DNA of 64,000 bases from Lacticaseibacillus hulanensis (GTDB taxonomy: Bacteria > Bacillota > Bacilli > Lactobacillales > Lactobacillaceae): assembly GCF_004010095.1 (NCBI RefSeq), contig NZ_RRYD01000001.1, forward strand, positions 1 to 64,000, in the 5' to 3' direction. Positions 44,725 through 56,147 of this stretch are shown in pieces. The translations under genes and the position numbers were made by a program. The number at the start of each line of letters is the position of its first letter. The stretch's first letter is position 1. The notes under the pieces were generated by a model. The model made no database searches. It was not told the origin of the DNA and worked only from the letters and a program-made list of their open reading frames with translations.

Positions 44725-45174
44725 ATGCGAATTGTTGCACAGCGGGTGACCGAAGCCAGCGTGGCGATTGGTGGCACCACTGTCGGTGCAATCAGCCAGG
44801 GCTACATGGTCCTGGTCGGTGTTGGCCTTGGTGATGGTGAAGCGGAGGCGCAAAAGTTGGCGCAGAAACTCGCCAAGCTGCGTGTGTTTAGCGACGACAA
44901 TGGCAAGATGAACAAGTCAATCCTGGATATTGGCGGCGCGATTCTGTCCATCTCTCAGTTCACGCTTTATGCCGACACCAGTCACGGTAACCGGCCGGGA
45001 TTCACCTTGGCCGGCGCCCCGGAAATGGCTGCTAAGCTGTACGATAGTTTTAACGATGATTTGCGGCAAGCGGGAATCCACGTTGAAACGGGTGAGTTTG
45101 GTGCGGACATGGCGGTTAGTCTGGTCAACGACGGGCCCGTCACCATCATTTTAGACACCGCGGAGATGAAGTAA
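44725..45174 (+). CDS. dtd: D-aminoacyl-tRNA deacylase
   Basis: Hydrolyses D-Tyr-tRNA and other D-aminoacyl-tRNAs, also Gly-tRNAAla. It is 149 aa: MRIVAQRVTEASVAIGG, the SQFTLYAD motif and the C-terminal NDGPVTI active-site motif. I place the start at ATG 44725, which matches family length; GTG 44716 would add three residues and sits 6 bp from AAGGA, so it remains possible. The stop overlaps the HAD gene (TAATGA). Confidence 0.93.
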   Translation: MRIVAQRVTEASVAIGGTTVGAISQGYMVLVGVGLGDGEAEAQKLAQKLAKLRVFSDDNGKMNKSILDIGGAILSISQFTLYADTSHGNRPGFTLAGAPEMAAKLYDSFNDDLRQAGIHVETGEFGADMAVSLVNDGPVTIILDTAEMK

Positions 45175-45806
45175 TGAAGACCGTAATTTGGGATTTTGAC
45201 GGTACCCTGTTCGACACGTATCCCGGGATGATTCGGGCGCTCGTGGCGACGCTTCTGGGGCACCAATTGCCGGCCGACGCGGATAAATTGCTGCTGGAAA
45301 CCAAGTACGATTCAATGAAGCACGTGCTTGATGTTTACGCCCGCGACTACCAAATCGGCCGCGACGTTCTGCAGCAAGAATACAACGCGTTCGAGCTGGT
45401 GAAAAACAGCAACCCACAGCCGTACCCGGGGGCGCTGGCCGCACTTTCGACCGTGCACCTCGAAGGCGGCATGAACCTGCTGTGGACGCACCGGGACCAG
45501 AAGGCGTGGCGGCTATTGCGGAAGCACCAGATGAGCGGGCTCTTTGCCGGCGGAACGACAATTGACATGCACTTCAAGCGCAAACCGGATCCGGAGTCAA
45601 TCAACTATCTGCTCAAAACGTATGGCGCTAATGCCGCGGACACCCTGGTTGTCGGCGACCGCCGCTTGGACGTCGAGGCGGGCCAGGCAGCGGGATGCTC
45701 CACGTTGTACATTGATATTGACGGTCTGCACGACGCGCATGCGCAGTTTAGCGCCCCGACATTGGCCGCGGCACTACCAATCGTGCGCACATTCGTTGCG
45801 AAATAA
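45174..45806 (+). CDS. HAD-superfamily phosphatase (HAD-IA)
   Basis: 210 aa. Motif I DFDGTLFDT near the N-terminus, motif II threonine in LLWTHRD, motif III lysine in FKRKPDPESI, motif IV VVGDRRLDVEAG. Small helical cap between motifs I and II, as in phosphoglycolate phosphatase-like enzymes. Substrate cannot be told from sequence. Overlaps dtd, last gene of the rel unit. Confidence 0.85.
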   Translation: MKTVIWDFDGTLFDTYPGMIRALVATLLGHQLPADADKLLLETKYDSMKHVLDVYARDYQIGRDVLQQEYNAFELVKNSNPQPYPGALAALSTVHLEGGMNLLWTHRDQKAWRLLRKHQMSGLFAGGTTIDMHFKRKPDPESINYLLKTYGANAADTLVVGDRRLDVEAGQAAGCSTLYIDIDGLHDAHAQFSAPTLAAALPIVRTFVAK

Positions 45807-45836
45807 GGCAAATTTTGACGATTTTCGCCGAAACGG

Positions 45837-45865
45837 TTGCAAATTCTCCGGCCAGCGCCTATAGT
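45837..45865 (+). promoter_or_regulatory. pyr operon promoter
   Basis: TTGCAA (45837-45842), 17-bp spacer, TATAGT (45860-45865), just before the first PyrR attenuator. Confidence 0.75.
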
Positions 45866-45877
45866 AATTACAACATC

Positions 45878-45980
45878 AAATCCTTTAACATCAGTCCCGC
45901 GAGGCTGTGAAGGAGTCGACGCCCGGTTGCGACCGGAATGAGCGAAGGGTCTTCCACTTGCGGGTGGGAGACCTATTTTT
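45878..45980 (+). promoter_or_regulatory. PyrR attenuator 1 (pyrR leader)
   Basis: PyrR binding loop around CCTTTAACATCAGTCCCGCG and GAGGCTGTGAAGGAG (45881-45915), the conserved anti-antiterminator stem-loop. It is followed by the terminator GGTCTTCCAC/GTGGGAGACC (45948-45973) and TATTTTT. UMP-bound PyrR would favour termination before pyrR. Confidence 0.92.
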
Positions 45981-46025
45981 GTATTCACGCTAAATCAGCA
46001 TTTTGGCTAGCGGACGTTTCAGTGA

Positions 46026-46580
<555 letters not shown>

Positions 46581-46599
46581 CTGAATATTCAAACACCAA

Positions 46600-46702
46600 A
46601 CGATTTAATTGACTCCAGAGAGGGCAAAATGGAATTGGGTTGGCTGCTTTCGTGTAGCCCAAAGCCACAATGCCTGAACTGAAGGTGTTGTGGCTTTTTT
46701 CG
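46600..46702 (+). promoter_or_regulatory. PyrR attenuator 2 (pyrR-pyrB intercistronic)
   Basis: TTTAATTGACTCCAGAGAGG (46603-46622) followed by GCAAAATGG is a PyrR anti-antiterminator. The terminator AGCCACAA/TTGTGGCT (46672-46696) with TTTTTT follows. It allows PyrR to control pyrB and downstream genes separately from pyrR. Confidence 0.9.
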
Positions 46703-46731
46703 TGCACTGGGCAAACCCATGGAGGAAAAAT

Positions 46732-47670
46732 ATGTTGGCATACGCTACAAAGCAGATAACCGGTAATTTGGTTGGCATGAATGATTTGGATAACGAAGAA
46801 ATCGACGACCTCCTCGACCGCGCCGAGGAATTCAAACACGGCGCAAAGGCGAAACTGACCGAACCGGTCTACGTCGTGAACCTGTTCTTTGAAAACAGCA
46901 CGCGCACCCACACCAGTTTCGAAATGGCCGAGCGCAAACTCGGTCTAACCATACTGCCGTTCGACCCCAGCAGAAGCTCGGTCACGAAGGGCGAAACCCT
47001 GCACGACACGCTGCTCACGCTCGGGGCAATTGGGGCCAACATCGCCGTAATTCGGCACAGCCAGAATCGCTACTACGACGACCTGATTAAGGGCGGCGAT
47101 TTGAGCCTCGGAATTGTAAATGCAGGTGACGGATCGGGCGAACACCCATCCCAGAGCCTGCTTGATCTAATGACCATTCGTGAGGAATTCGGGAAGTTTA
47201 CCGGTCTGCGGGTGCTGATATGCGGTGACATTGCGCACTCCCGGGTGGCGCGTTCCAACGCAGAGGCGCTTGGCAAACTCGGGGCCAAGGTTTTGTTCGC
47301 TGGTCCCCGTGAATGGTTTGCCGACGACCTGGCCAATCTTGGTGAGTACGGGCAGTGGGATGAGCTGCTGCCAACCGCCGACGTGGTGATGATGCTGCGG
47401 GTCCAGCACGAACGTGGCGTTGGCACCACGGATTTTGACCCGTCAGAATACAGCAAGCAGTACGGCCTGACGGTGCAGCGGGCCCAGCGAATGAAGAAGG
47501 GGGCCATCGTGATGCACCCCGGCCCAATTAACCGCGGCGTCGAACTCGCCAGCGAACTGGTCCAAGCCCCATGCTCGCGCTTCGTGAAGCAGATGCAAAA
47601 CGGGGTTTTCGTTCGCATGGCAATGCTCGAACGGATTTGCGCAGAACGTCACCTTGGAGGAATGAAATGA
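46732..47670 (+). CDS. pyrB: Aspartate carbamoyltransferase catalytic subunit
   Basis: Second step of pyrimidine synthesis: carbamoyl phosphate plus L-aspartate to carbamoyl aspartate. It is 312 aa. FFENSTRTHTSFEMAERKLG is the carbamoyl-phosphate loop, DPSRSSVTKGE the 80s loop, VMMLRVQHER and HPGPINRGVEL the aspartate site. ATG 46732 follows GGAGG; the frame upstream runs into attenuator 2. No regulatory subunit PyrI, as usual in Firmicutes. Ends in a 4-bp overlap with pyrC. Confidence 0.97.
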   Translation: MLAYATKQITGNLVGMNDLDNEEIDDLLDRAEEFKHGAKAKLTEPVYVVNLFFENSTRTHTSFEMAERKLGLTILPFDPSRSSVTKGETLHDTLLTLGAIGANIAVIRHSQNRYYDDLIKGGDLSLGIVNAGDGSGEHPSQSLLDLMTIREEFGKFTGLRVLICGDIAHSRVARSNAEALGKLGAKVLFAGPREWFADDLANLGEYGQWDELLPTADVVMMLRVQHERGVGTTDFDPSEYSKQYGLTVQRAQRMKKGAIVMHPGPINRGVELASELVQAPCSRFVKQMQNGVFVRMAMLERICAERHLGGMK

Positions 47671-48950
47671 GTAAAACTCTCTTGCGCGGCGGCACCGTTA
47701 ATTTGAATGGTGACCTCGTCAAAGCCGACCTATTAATCGATGGCACCAAAATTGCGGCGATTGGCACCAACCTAGCCGAACCCGACACAACGGAATACGA
47801 TGTCTCGGGCATGCTCGTCACTGCCGGTCTGGTTGACCTGCACGTGCACCTGCGCGACCCCGGCCAAACGGCTAAGGAAACAATCAAAACGGGGAGCGCG
47901 GCGGCGGCACGTGGCGGTTTCACCACAATCTGCGCAATGCCCAACGTCGATCCTGTTCCCGATTCACCAGCAAGAATCGCCGAGATGGTTGCCCGCAACA
48001 ATGCAGAAGGTCTGGTGCACATCAAGCAATACTCGAGCATCACGCATAACCGGACGGCGGGGGCCACGGTTGATTTTGCGGGGGTCAAAGCCGCGGGCGC
48101 CGTGGGGGTCTCAAACGATGGTAACGGCATCCAAAGCGCGGACACCATGCTTGAAGCGCTGCTGGGCGCCAAGGCTGCCGGCATTCCGCTGGCGGAACAC
48201 GTTGAAGAAGACAGCCTCAAGCATGGCGGCGTGATTAGTGCGGGCGCGAAGGCCGATGAGCTGGGGGTCAAGGGTCTAATTCCGGCGGTGGAAACCAGTC
48301 AGCTCGCCCGCGATTTGGCGCTCGCCCAAAGTGCGGATGCGCCCTACCACGTTTGCCATGTATCCACCGCGACCAGCGTCAACATGATTCGCGCGGCCAA
48401 GGCGGCTGGGGTGCCGGTCACGGCCGAAGCTACCCCGCACCACCTGCTCCTAAGTGACAGTGACATTCCGGGAGACGACGCCAATTACAAAATGAACCCG
48501 CCACTGCGCACACGCAAAGATTGCGCGGCGCTGCTGGAGGGGCTGCTAGATGGCACAATCGATTGCATTGCCACCGATCACGCGCCCCACACGGACGCAG
48601 AAAAGGCGCAGGGCTTGTGCGGCGCACCCAATGGCATCACCGGCAGTGAGACCGCGTTTGCCTCGCTGTACACGGCCTTTGTGCGGCAGGACCAGCCCAA
48701 ATGCACGCTGATACAGCTACTGCACTGGCTGAGCGCAGCACCGGCCACTTTGTTTAAGCTGAACGCCGGCAAGCTGCTGCCAGGTGGGGCCGCCGACATT
48801 GCCGTGTTTGATTTAGAGCACGGCCACACCGTTACGGCCGATGAATTCGCGTCTAAGGGGCACAACAACCCCTTCATCGGGCACAAACTGTACGGCGAAA
48901 CGGTTTACACCTTTGTTGATGGGCAACTCGTATACCATGAAGGCAACTAG
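47667..48950 (+). CDS. pyrC: Dihydroorotase
   Basis: Zinc amidohydrolase cyclising carbamoyl aspartate to dihydroorotate. It is 427 aa: HxH metal motif in LVDLHVHLRDPG, NVDPVPDSPARI, the metal His in EATPHHLLLSD, and catalytic Asp in CIATDHAPHTDAEK. Class I dihydroorotase like B. subtilis PyrC. TTGGAGG precedes ATG 47667 within the end of pyrB; 9 bp to carA. Confidence 0.96.
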   Translation: MSKTLLRGGTVNLNGDLVKADLLIDGTKIAAIGTNLAEPDTTEYDVSGMLVTAGLVDLHVHLRDPGQTAKETIKTGSAAAARGGFTTICAMPNVDPVPDSPARIAEMVARNNAEGLVHIKQYSSITHNRTAGATVDFAGVKAAGAVGVSNDGNGIQSADTMLEALLGAKAAGIPLAEHVEEDSLKHGGVISAGAKADELGVKGLIPAVETSQLARDLALAQSADAPYHVCHVSTATSVNMIRAAKAAGVPVTAEATPHHLLLSDSDIPGDDANYKMNPPLRTRKDCAALLEGLLDGTIDCIATDHAPHTDAEKAQGLCGAPNGITGSETAFASLYTAFVRQDQPKCTLIQLLHWLSAAPATLFKLNAGKLLPGGAADIAVFDLEHGHTVTADEFASKGHNNPFIGHKLYGETVYTFVDGQLVYHEGN

Positions 48951-48959
48951 GAGGACGAC

Positions 48960-50045
48960 ATGCAGCGGTATTTAATTTTAGAAGACGGCACCCAGTTTGT
49001 CGGTGAGGGCTTTGGCGCCGATTGCCAAATTGATGGGGAAGTGGTGTTCAACACCGGCATGACCGGCTATCAGGAGACCATCACTGACGAGTCGTACTGC
49101 AACCAAATCATCACCTTCACCTACCCACTAATTGGTAATTACGGCATCAGTGCAGGCGCCAGTGAGTCCATTATTCCTAGCTGCAGCGGGGTAATCGTGC
49201 ACGAACTCGCGCGACGGGCCAGCAACTGGACCAACCAGCTGAGTCTTGATGAATTCCTGAAGCAAAACAATATTCCCGGCATCACCGGGGTGGACACTAG
49301 GCGACTGACGCGGCACCTGAGGGACTTTGGCGTGATGCGCGGCGCCATTACCGATGACCCCGCCAAGGCAGAAACGCTACTGGCCAAACCAGCCCGCCGC
49401 GATCAGGTTGCCCAAGTTGCCACCCCACGGCCATATCCTAGTGCCGGAACGGGGCTGCGCGTGGTCCTCATTGACTTTGGCCTCAAGCACAGCATCCTAG
49501 CCGAACTTTCCCGCCGTTCCTGCAACGTCACGGTCGTCCCGTACAACACAAGTTTCGACCAGATTGCGGCATTGCACCCCGATGGCATTCTGTTATCGAA
49601 CGGCCCGGGTAACCCCGAAGACGTACCAAGTGCACTGCCACTGATTCGCCAGTTGCAGCAGCACTATCCGCTATTTGGCATCTGCCTGGGTCACCAGCTC
49701 TTTGCCCTCGCAAATGGCGCGAAGACCGAGAAGATGCCATTTGGTCACCGCGGCTTCAACCACGCGGTCCGCGAAATCGCAACCGGCAGCACCTTCTTTA
49801 CCGCCCAGAATCACGGGTACGCGGTGCAGGCGGATTCCATCGCCAGCACCGACCTGCTCGTCACCCACGTCGAAATCAACGACGGGACGGTCGAGGGCTT
49901 ACGGCACCGCAACTACCCAGCGATTTCGGTTCAATTCCACCCAGACGCAACGCCGGGGCCACACGACGCCACCGGGATTTTCGATGACTTCTGCGCAATG
50001 ATGACCGCCGCTCGCAGCGAAAAAAAGGAGACTAATCATGCCTAA
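48960..50045 (+). CDS. carA: Carbamoyl-phosphate synthase small (glutaminase) subunit
   Basis: Supplies ammonia from glutamine to CarB. It is 361 aa. The N-terminal CPSase_sm domain has [24 protein letters not shown] in part; the class I glutaminase has nucleophile Cys in [15 protein letters not shown] and His in [13 protein letters not shown]. The residue two after that His is Asp, where E. coli and B. subtilis have catalytic Glu; the change may be usual in lactic acid bacteria. Overlaps carB by 8 bp. Its place in the pyr operon marks it as the pyrimidine-dedicated enzyme. Confidence 0.95.
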   Translation: MQRYLILEDGTQFVGEGFGADCQIDGEVVFNTGMTGYQETITDESYCNQIITFTYPLIGNYGISAGASESIIPSCSGVIVHELARRASNWTNQLSLDEFLKQNNIPGITGVDTRRLTRHLRDFGVMRGAITDDPAKAETLLAKPARRDQVAQVATPRPYPSAGTGLRVVLIDFGLKHSILAELSRRSCNVTVVPYNTSFDQIAALHPDGILLSNGPGNPEDVPSALPLIRQLQQHYPLFGICLGHQLFALANGAKTEKMPFGHRGFNHAVREIATGSTFFTAQNHGYAVQADSIASTDLLVTHVEINDGTVEGLRHRNYPAISVQFHPDATPGPHDATGIFDDFCAMMTAARSEKKETNHA

Positions 50046-53000
50046 GCGTACTGACATTCACAAGATTCTCGTGATTGGTTCTGGCCCAATCATCATCGGC
50101 CAGGCAGCCGAATTTGATTATTCCGGGACTCAGGCGTGCTTAGCCCTGCGTGAGGAAGGTTACGAAACCGTCCTGATTAACTCCAACCCTGCAACCATCA
50201 TGACGGACAAGGAAATCGCCGACACCGTTTACCTTGAACCACTGACCCTGCCGTTTGTCACCAGGGTGCTGCGCAAGGAACGCCCCGACGCAATCCTGCC
50301 CACACTTGGCGGCCAGCAGGGGCTCAACATGGCCCTCGAACTTTCGCAGGCGGGCGTGCTGGATGAATTGAACATTGAATTGCTCGGCACCAAGCTCAGC
50401 GCTATCAACGAGGCCGAGGACCGCGAAGAATTCAAGGAACTCATGCAGCGGCTGGGCGAGCCAATCCCAGCATCACAATCGGTGAACACTGTGGACGAAG
50501 CCGTCGCGTTTGCCACTTCAATCGGCTACCCGGTCATTGTGCGCCCCGCGTTCACCATGGGCGGGACGGGCGGCGGCATGTGCGACAACGAAGAAGAGCT
50601 GCGCACAATCTGCAGCAACGCCCTGAAGCTGTCACCAATCATCCAGGCCCTGATTGAGCAAAGTATCGCCGGGTTCAAAGAAATTGAGTACGAGGTTATG
50701 CGCGACCACGCCGGCAACGCCATGGTCGTCTGCAACATGGAAAACTTTGACCCCGTCGGTATCCACACCGGGGACTCCATCGTCACGGCACCGGTCCAGA
50801 CGCTCACCGATCACCAGGCACAAATGCTGCGGGACAGCTCGCTGAAGATTATCCGCGCGCTTGGGATTGAAGGGGGCTGCAACGTGCAGCTGGCCCTTGA
50901 TCCAAATAGCGACCAGTACTACATCATTGAGGTTAACCCGCGGGTTTCGCGCTCCAGTGCGCTGGCATCAAAGGCCACTGGGTACCCAATCGCCAAGATT
51001 GCCGCCAAGATTGCGGTGGGCCTGAATCTCGATGAAATCAAGAACCCAATCACGCAGGTGACATACGCCCAATTTGAACCGATGCTCGATTACGTCGTGG
51101 TCAAGATTCCGCGCTGGCCGTTCGACAAGTTCACCGGTGGTAACCGCGAACTGGGTACCCAGATGAAGGCCACCGGGGAAGTCATGGCAATTGGTCGTAA
51201 TTTCGAAGAGGCACTGCTCAAGGCCGTGCGGTCACTCGAAATCGACCACGATTATCTATTTGACGCCGAGGCGGAGCACGCGGACGAAGACACACTAGTT
51301 CAAAACATCGTCAAGGCCCGTGATGACCGGCTGTTCTACCTGGCAGCCGCCATTCGCCGCGGATACACCGTTGATGATTTGGCCAAGCTCACCAGCATCA
51401 ACGTGTTCTTCCTGGATAAGTTGCTCCACATCATTGAAATCGAGCGCCAGCTGCAGGAACAACGCAATGACCTAACGACGCTGAAACTGGCCAAGCAAAA
51501 CGGTTTTAGCGACCAAACCATCGCGCACATTTGGCACACGGATGCCGAATCCATTCGGGCACTCCGGCAAGACAAGAAGTTGCTGCCAGTTTACAAGATG
51601 GTTGACACCTGCGCGGCTGAATTCACCGCGGCGACACCATATTTCTACGGCACCTACGATGAGGAAAACGAAAGCACCAAGCTGGATAAACCATCCGTTA
51701 TTGTACTTGGCTCTGGTCCCATCCGCATTGGGCAGGGGGTCGAATTCGACTACGCAACGGTGCACGCGGTGCGGGCGTTGCAACGCGCCGGCTATGCGGC
51801 AATCGTCATCAACAACAATCCTGAAACAGTTTCAACCGACTTTACCGTCGCTGACAAGCTGTACTTCGAGCCGCTGACGGTGGAAGACGTGCTGAACGTG
51901 GTTGACCTGGAGCAACCACTGGGCGTCATTGCCCAATTCGGTGGCCAGACCGCCGTTAACCTGGCGGGACCACTGTCACGTGCAGGCGTCAAGGTGCTAG
52001 GAACAACCGTTAGTGACCTGAATCGCGCCGAGGACCGGGACGCCTTCAACCAGATTGTGCGCGAACTGAACATTCCGCAACCGGTTGGGGCCACCGCCAC
52101 CAATCTGGCCGGCGCCCTGGCAGCCGCGAACAAGGTGGGATATCCCGCGTTGCTTCGGCCAAGCTACGTTCTTGGTGGCCGCGCGATGACCATTATTTAT
52201 AACGACGACGAACTGCGCGAATACGTTTCGACGGCGGTTCAGGTTTCTGAGGGACACCCCGTCCTCATTGATCACTATCTGGAGGGGAAAGAGTGCGAAG
52301 TCGACGTTATCAGCGACGGCAAGGACGTTCTGCTGCCGGGCATCATGGAGCACGTCGAACGCTCCGGGGTGCACTCGGGTGATTCAATGGCGATTTACCC
52401 ACCACAGTCCTTCAGCGACCACGTGCGCAACCAGATTGTTGATTACGCACGCAAACTGGCTTTGACCCTGAACACTGTGGGGATGATGAATATTCAGTTC
52501 ATCGTCAGCCACGAGCAGGTGTACGTCATTGAAGTGAACCCGCGTGCCAGCCGGACCGTGCCATTTCTCAGCAAGGTAACAGGTATTCCAATGGCGCAGG
52601 TCGCAACCAGGGTCATCATGGGCGCAACAATCGCGGACCTCGGTTACACGCCGGGACTCGCGCCGGAACCAGCAATGGTCCACGTTAAGGCGCCCGTGTT
52701 CTCCTTCACCAAACTGGCCGATGTGGATAGCCTGCTCGGACCAGAAATGAAGTCAACCGGTGAGGTCATGGGGAGTGACACCACACTCGCCAAGGCGCTG
52801 TACAAGGCGTTTGCCGCCGCTAAGCTTGCCATGCCTGACCACGGCAACGTGCTCATCACGGTGGCCGACGCGCAAAAGGATGGCGTCCTGCCGATTGCCA
52901 AGCGTTTGGCCGATCTGGGCTACCAGCTCGAGGCAACCGCGGGGACGGCAGATGTCCTTCGCGGCGCCGGACTGCGGTGCACGACCGTCGCCAAAATCGG

Positions 53001-53217
53001 CACTGCCGAAAGGGATATTCTTGCACTAATTAACGGCGGCAAAATTCAAGCGGCAATCAACACCGTGGACCTCGACCACGACGCGAATGGGGACGCGGCC
53101 AAAATTCGGCAGGCAGCAATCATGCACGGTGTACCACTGTTTACCGCGCTGGACACGGCGGCGGCAATGGTGCAGGCACTTGCCGAACGGAGCTTCACCG
53201 CTTCGCCATTACCGTAA
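50038..53217 (+). CDS. carB: Carbamoyl-phosphate synthase large subunit
   Basis: Makes carbamoyl phosphate from bicarbonate, ammonia and two ATP. It is 1059 aa with two homologous ATP-grasp halves ([20 protein letters not shown] at the start; [20 protein letters not shown] at about 555), an oligomerisation domain between and a C-terminal MGS-like allosteric domain (about 930-1059, ending [16 protein letters not shown] in essence). The ATP site marks [20 protein letters not shown] and [15 protein letters not shown] are intact. Confidence 0.97.
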   Translation: MPKRTDIHKILVIGSGPIIIGQAAEFDYSGTQACLALREEGYETVLINSNPATIMTDKEIADTVYLEPLTLPFVTRVLRKERPDAILPTLGGQQGLNMALELSQAGVLDELNIELLGTKLSAINEAEDREEFKELMQRLGEPIPASQSVNTVDEAVAFATSIGYPVIVRPAFTMGGTGGGMCDNEEELRTICSNALKLSPIIQALIEQSIAGFKEIEYEVMRDHAGNAMVVCNMENFDPVGIHTGDSIVTAPVQTLTDHQAQMLRDSSLKIIRALGIEGGCNVQLALDPNSDQYYIIEVNPRVSRSSALASKATGYPIAKIAAKIAVGLNLDEIKNPITQVTYAQFEPMLDYVVVKIPRWPFDKFTGGNRELGTQMKATGEVMAIGRNFEEALLKAVRSLEIDHDYLFDAEAEHADEDTLVQNIVKARDDRLFYLAAAIRRGYTVDDLAKLTSINVFFLDKLLHIIEIERQLQEQRNDLTTLKLAKQNGFSDQTIAHIWHTDAESIRALRQDKKLLPVYKMVDTCAAEFTAATPYFYGTYDEENESTKLDKPSVIVLGSGPIRIGQGVEFDYATVHAVRALQRAGYAAIVINNNPETVSTDFTVADKLYFEPLTVEDVLNVVDLEQPLGVIAQFGGQTAVNLAGPLSRAGVKVLGTTVSDLNRAEDRDAFNQIVRELNIPQPVGATATNLAGALAAANKVGYPALLRPSYVLGGRAMTIIYNDDELREYVSTAVQVSEGHPVLIDHYLEGKECEVDVISDGKDVLLPGIMEHVERSGVHSGDSMAIYPPQSFSDHVRNQIVDYARKLALTLNTVGMMNIQFIVSHEQVYVIEVNPRASRTVPFLSKVTGIPMAQVATRVIMGATIADLGYTPGLAPEPAMVHVKAPVFSFTKLADVDSLLGPEMKSTGEVMGSDTTLAKALYKAFAAAKLAMPDHGNVLITVADAQKDGVLPIAKRLADLGYQLEATAGTADVLRGAGLRCTTVAKIGTAERDILALINGGKIQAAINTVDLDHDANGDAAKIRQAAIMHGVPLFTALDTAAAMVQALAERSFTASPLP

Positions 53218-53245
53218 ACCGTAAAAACAGGAACGAGGCTTTTAC

Positions 53246-53959
53246 ATGCAGAGTATTGAACGACCAATCATCGCGCTGGATTTCCCCGATGCTTCCACAA
53301 CGCGTCATTTTTTAGCGAAGTTCGGGCCGGATGCGCACCTATTCGTCAAAATCGGGATGGAATTGTTTTATAACGCCGGACCGGACATTGTGCGCGAAGT
53401 TCGGGCGGCGGGCCACGACGTTTTTCTTGACCTGAAATTGCACGACATCCCGCACACCGTCGAGATGGGGATGCGCAGTATTGCGCGCCTTGGCGTTGCG
53501 ATGACCACCACGCACATCAGTGGCGGCAGCGAAATGCTGCAGGCGGCGCGCGCCGGCCTCGACGCCGGCAACAATACGCGCCCATTACTGCTCGGAATCA
53601 CGCAGCTAACCTCGACATCAGAGGCACAGATGCACAGCGAGCAACACATTGCGGGCAGTCTGGCCGCAGATGTCGTTCACCGCGCCCAGTTGGCGGCAGC
53701 GGCCGGCTGCGATGGGGTGGTGTGCTCTGCACTGGAAGCCACCGATATTCTAACGGCGACCGATAAAGAATTCCTGCGCATCACGCCCGGAATTCGGCCT
53801 GCAAACGCGGCAACCGGCGATCAGGTGCGCGTGGTGACACCAGCGCAGGCCCGTAAGCTGCACAGCTCGGGAATCGTTGTTGGCCGACCAATCACGCAGT
53901 CAAGCAACCCGGTTGCGGCGTACACGGCGATTAAGCAGGCTTGGAATTTGAAAGGATAA
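53246..53959 (+). CDS. pyrF: Orotidine 5'-phosphate decarboxylase
   Basis: OMP to UMP. It is 237 aa: IIALDFPDA at the N-terminus, catalytic Lys in [17 protein letters not shown], and phosphate-binding [21 protein letters not shown] barrel of usual length. Overlaps the region before pyrE. Absence of pyrD in the operon means dihydroorotate dehydrogenase is encoded elsewhere. Confidence 0.96.
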   Translation: MQSIERPIIALDFPDASTTRHFLAKFGPDAHLFVKIGMELFYNAGPDIVREVRAAGHDVFLDLKLHDIPHTVEMGMRSIARLGVAMTTTHISGGSEMLQAARAGLDAGNNTRPLLLGITQLTSTSEAQMHSEQHIAGSLAADVVHRAQLAAAAGCDGVVCSALEATDILTATDKEFLRITPGIRPANAATGDQVRVVTPAQARKLHSSGIVVGRPITQSSNPVAAYTAIKQAWNLKG

Positions 53960-53964
53960 TGACC

Positions 53965-54615
53965 ATGACGGATATCGATTACGCATCAACAATTGCACGC
54001 GACTTACTGGCAATCAAGGCTGTCACCTTGCGCCCCCGCGAACCATTCACGTGGGCAAGTGGCCTCAAAAGTCCAATTTACACGGACAACCGCTTAACGA
54101 TTAGCTACCCGCTAGTTCGCCGGCACATCATTGCGGGGCTAACCGAGCTGATTCAAACCCGCTTTCCCCAAGCGGAGGTGATTGCCGGCACCGCGACCGC
54201 CGGGATCCCGCACGCAGCGTGGGTGGCCGAAGCACTCGGTCTGCCGCTGATTTATGTCCGGAGCAAGCCCAAGGATCACGGCCAGGGCCGGCAGATTGAG
54301 GGTCACCTGACCCCCGGCGCCAATACCGTCGTTATCGATGATTTACTCTCAACCGGTGGCAGTGTGCTCAAGGCCGCGGGTGCTGCGGCAAAGGAGGGGG
54401 CAGAAGTCATCGGCGTTGTGGGCATCTTCAGCTATGAACTGCCCGCAGCTCAAACCAACTTTGCGCAGGCTCAGATTCCCTTTGCCACACTGACCGGCTA
54501 CTCAACCCTGGTTAAAACGGCGGTTCAGGTCGGGGCAATCAAGCCCGAGGACGAAGCGACCCTGCACGAGTGGCGCAAAGATCCAGCTGCATGGGCGAGC
54601 AAGTTCACTGAGTAA
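53965..54615 (+). CDS. pyrE: Orotate phosphoribosyltransferase
   Basis: Orotate plus PRPP to OMP. It is 216 aa from ATG 53965, which is 8 bp from AAAGGA; the ATG at 53959 is too close. [33 protein letters not shown] and the PRPP loop [12 protein letters not shown] identify it. Last gene of the operon. Confidence 0.96.
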   Translation: MTDIDYASTIARDLLAIKAVTLRPREPFTWASGLKSPIYTDNRLTISYPLVRRHIIAGLTELIQTRFPQAEVIAGTATAGIPHAAWVAEALGLPLIYVRSKPKDHGQGRQIEGHLTPGANTVVIDDLLSTGGSVLKAAGAAAKEGAEVIGVVGIFSYELPAAQTNFAQAQIPFATLTGYSTLVKTAVQVGAIKPEDEATLHEWRKDPAAWASKFTE

Positions 54616-54706
54616 CGCAGAACACGAAACCATAGTTAAGCCGTGACGGCACTTTGCGCTGAATTTGGCGGCCTGACCGGCGAAAACACAATAGAACAGC
54701 AATAAG

Positions 54707-54750
54707 GGGCAAAGTTTGAGCCAGCTTTTCGTTCAAACTTTGCCTCTTTG
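54707..54750 (+). terminator. pyr operon terminator
   Basis: GGGGCAAAGTTTGA pairs with TCAAACTTTGCCTC around a 13-base loop, followed by a T-rich TCTTTG tail. Confidence 0.85.
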
Positions 54751-54764
54751 TGCGTCCTGTCTGG

Positions 54765-54770
54765 TATAAT
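54765..54770 (+). promoter_or_regulatory. Extended -10 promoter of the amidase gene
   Basis: TCTGGTATAAT: TATAAT with an upstream TGG, 30 bp before the start codon. Confidence 0.65.
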
Positions 54771-54800
54771 TCCAATTGAACGATACTCGGAGGCACAACT

Positions 54801-56114
54801 ATGAAGAATTTGCATTTAAACAAACTGCCATTATTCATAATCACCGCAATCCTTCTTGGTGTTAGCCTGGCAACAACAACGGTCTTAGCGGGAACCAAAC
54901 AGCTCACGGTTCGCGCCAGTGTGCTCAACATTCGCCGCGGACCCGGTCTTGCGTACGACGTGATGGGGCAAAGCCAATCAGGGGCAAGACTTGACGTTAT
55001 CGGCCAGCGCAATTCATGGTATGAAGTGCGCCTCGCCGGCAACAAGGTCGGCTGGGTGGCTAGCTGGCTGGTTAACAATGACGACGCATCAACCAGTGCC
55101 GCCCGTGTTGCCCAGGTCAACGCGCAGGTCAACGTCCGCCAGTACGCCAGCACTTCGGCTAAGCTACTGGGAACGTTAACTGCCGGCACCAACGTCAAGG
55201 TGGTATACAGTCAAGGTGATTGGAGCCAGATTGTTTACAAAAACACCGCGGCCTGGGTCAGCACCCAGTACTTGGATCTGACCGGGCAAACCGCGACGGT
55301 CACGAGCGCACAAACCGCCATCAGTAAGGCCAACACCGCCACGCAGATTAAAGTGACGACAAACACCAACACGCATCTGCGTGAAGCCGGCGGGATTAAC
55401 GCGGCCATCATTGAGGACCTCGCCAAGGGGGCCAAGCTGACCGTAATTAACCAGGACGGTGACTGGTACCGCGTGCGGGCCGCCGACGGGAAGACGGGCT
55501 ACATCGCCAGCTGGGTGGTTAGCACGCCAAGCGACGGCAAATCAAGCAAGGCGGCCACTAGTCTCGCCGAAGCAACGATTGTCCTCGATGCGGGTCACGG
55601 TGGTAGCGACCCCGGCACCCACGCCAATAGTGGTGAGTACGAAAAGACGTACACGCTGCTGACGGTTGACGACATTGCCAGCCAGTTGCGGGCGGCGGGG
55701 GCCAATGTTGTCCTCACCCGGAGCAACGATACCTACGTCGATTTGGCTAAGCGACCAATCGTTGCGGCGAACGTTGACGCGGATGCCTTCATCAGCATTC
55801 ACTTCGACTCAACGCCAACCGCCAACACCGGCACGGGGCACACGACCTATTACTACACCAAGGCGAAGGATTACCACCTCGCCACCTACCTCAGCAACAG
55901 CCTCACCAACCTCACCACGCCTAGCCGCGGGGTCGCGTTCGGGAATTACGAGGTTCTGCGCGACAATAAGCAGCCGTCAGTTCTAATTGAACTCGGCTAC
56001 ATGAACAGCGACAGTGATTTCAAGAAGTTCAGTAAGCCAAGCTACCGCAGTCGGGCCGCTCTCGATATTGTGAATGGGCTGAACAAGTATTTTGCGGCCG
56101 GTTATCACCGGTAA
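54801..56114 (+). CDS. Secreted N-acetylmuramoyl-L-alanine amidase with three SH3b domains
   Basis: 437 aa. Signal peptide (about 1-31: LPLFIITAILLGVSLATTTVLA). Three bacterial SH3 repeats: about 33-90 (VRASVLNIRRGPGLAYDVMG), 100-160 (VNVRQYASTSAKLLG) and 185-240 (THLREAGGINAAIIED). A C-terminal Amidase_3 zinc domain has VLDAGHGGSDPG (first His), the Glu after it in NSGEYEKTY, SIHFDS and catalytic Glu in LIELGYMNSDSD. It cleaves the MurNAc-L-Ala bond, so is a cell-separation or turnover autolysin. Monocistronic. Confidence 0.93.
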   Translation: MKNLHLNKLPLFIITAILLGVSLATTTVLAGTKQLTVRASVLNIRRGPGLAYDVMGQSQSGARLDVIGQRNSWYEVRLAGNKVGWVASWLVNNDDASTSAARVAQVNAQVNVRQYASTSAKLLGTLTAGTNVKVVYSQGDWSQIVYKNTAAWVSTQYLDLTGQTATVTSAQTAISKANTATQIKVTTNTNTHLREAGGINAAIIEDLAKGAKLTVINQDGDWYRVRAADGKTGYIASWVVSTPSDGKSSKAATSLAEATIVLDAGHGGSDPGTHANSGEYEKTYTLLTVDDIASQLRAAGANVVLTRSNDTYVDLAKRPIVAANVDADAFISIHFDSTPTANTGTGHTTYYYTKAKDYHLATYLSNSLTNLTTPSRGVAFGNYEVLRDNKQPSVLIELGYMNSDSDFKKFSKPSYRSRAALDIVNGLNKYFAAGYHR

Positions 56115-56147
56115 GGGCGATAATTTACTGAAAAAGGGCCCACCGAC

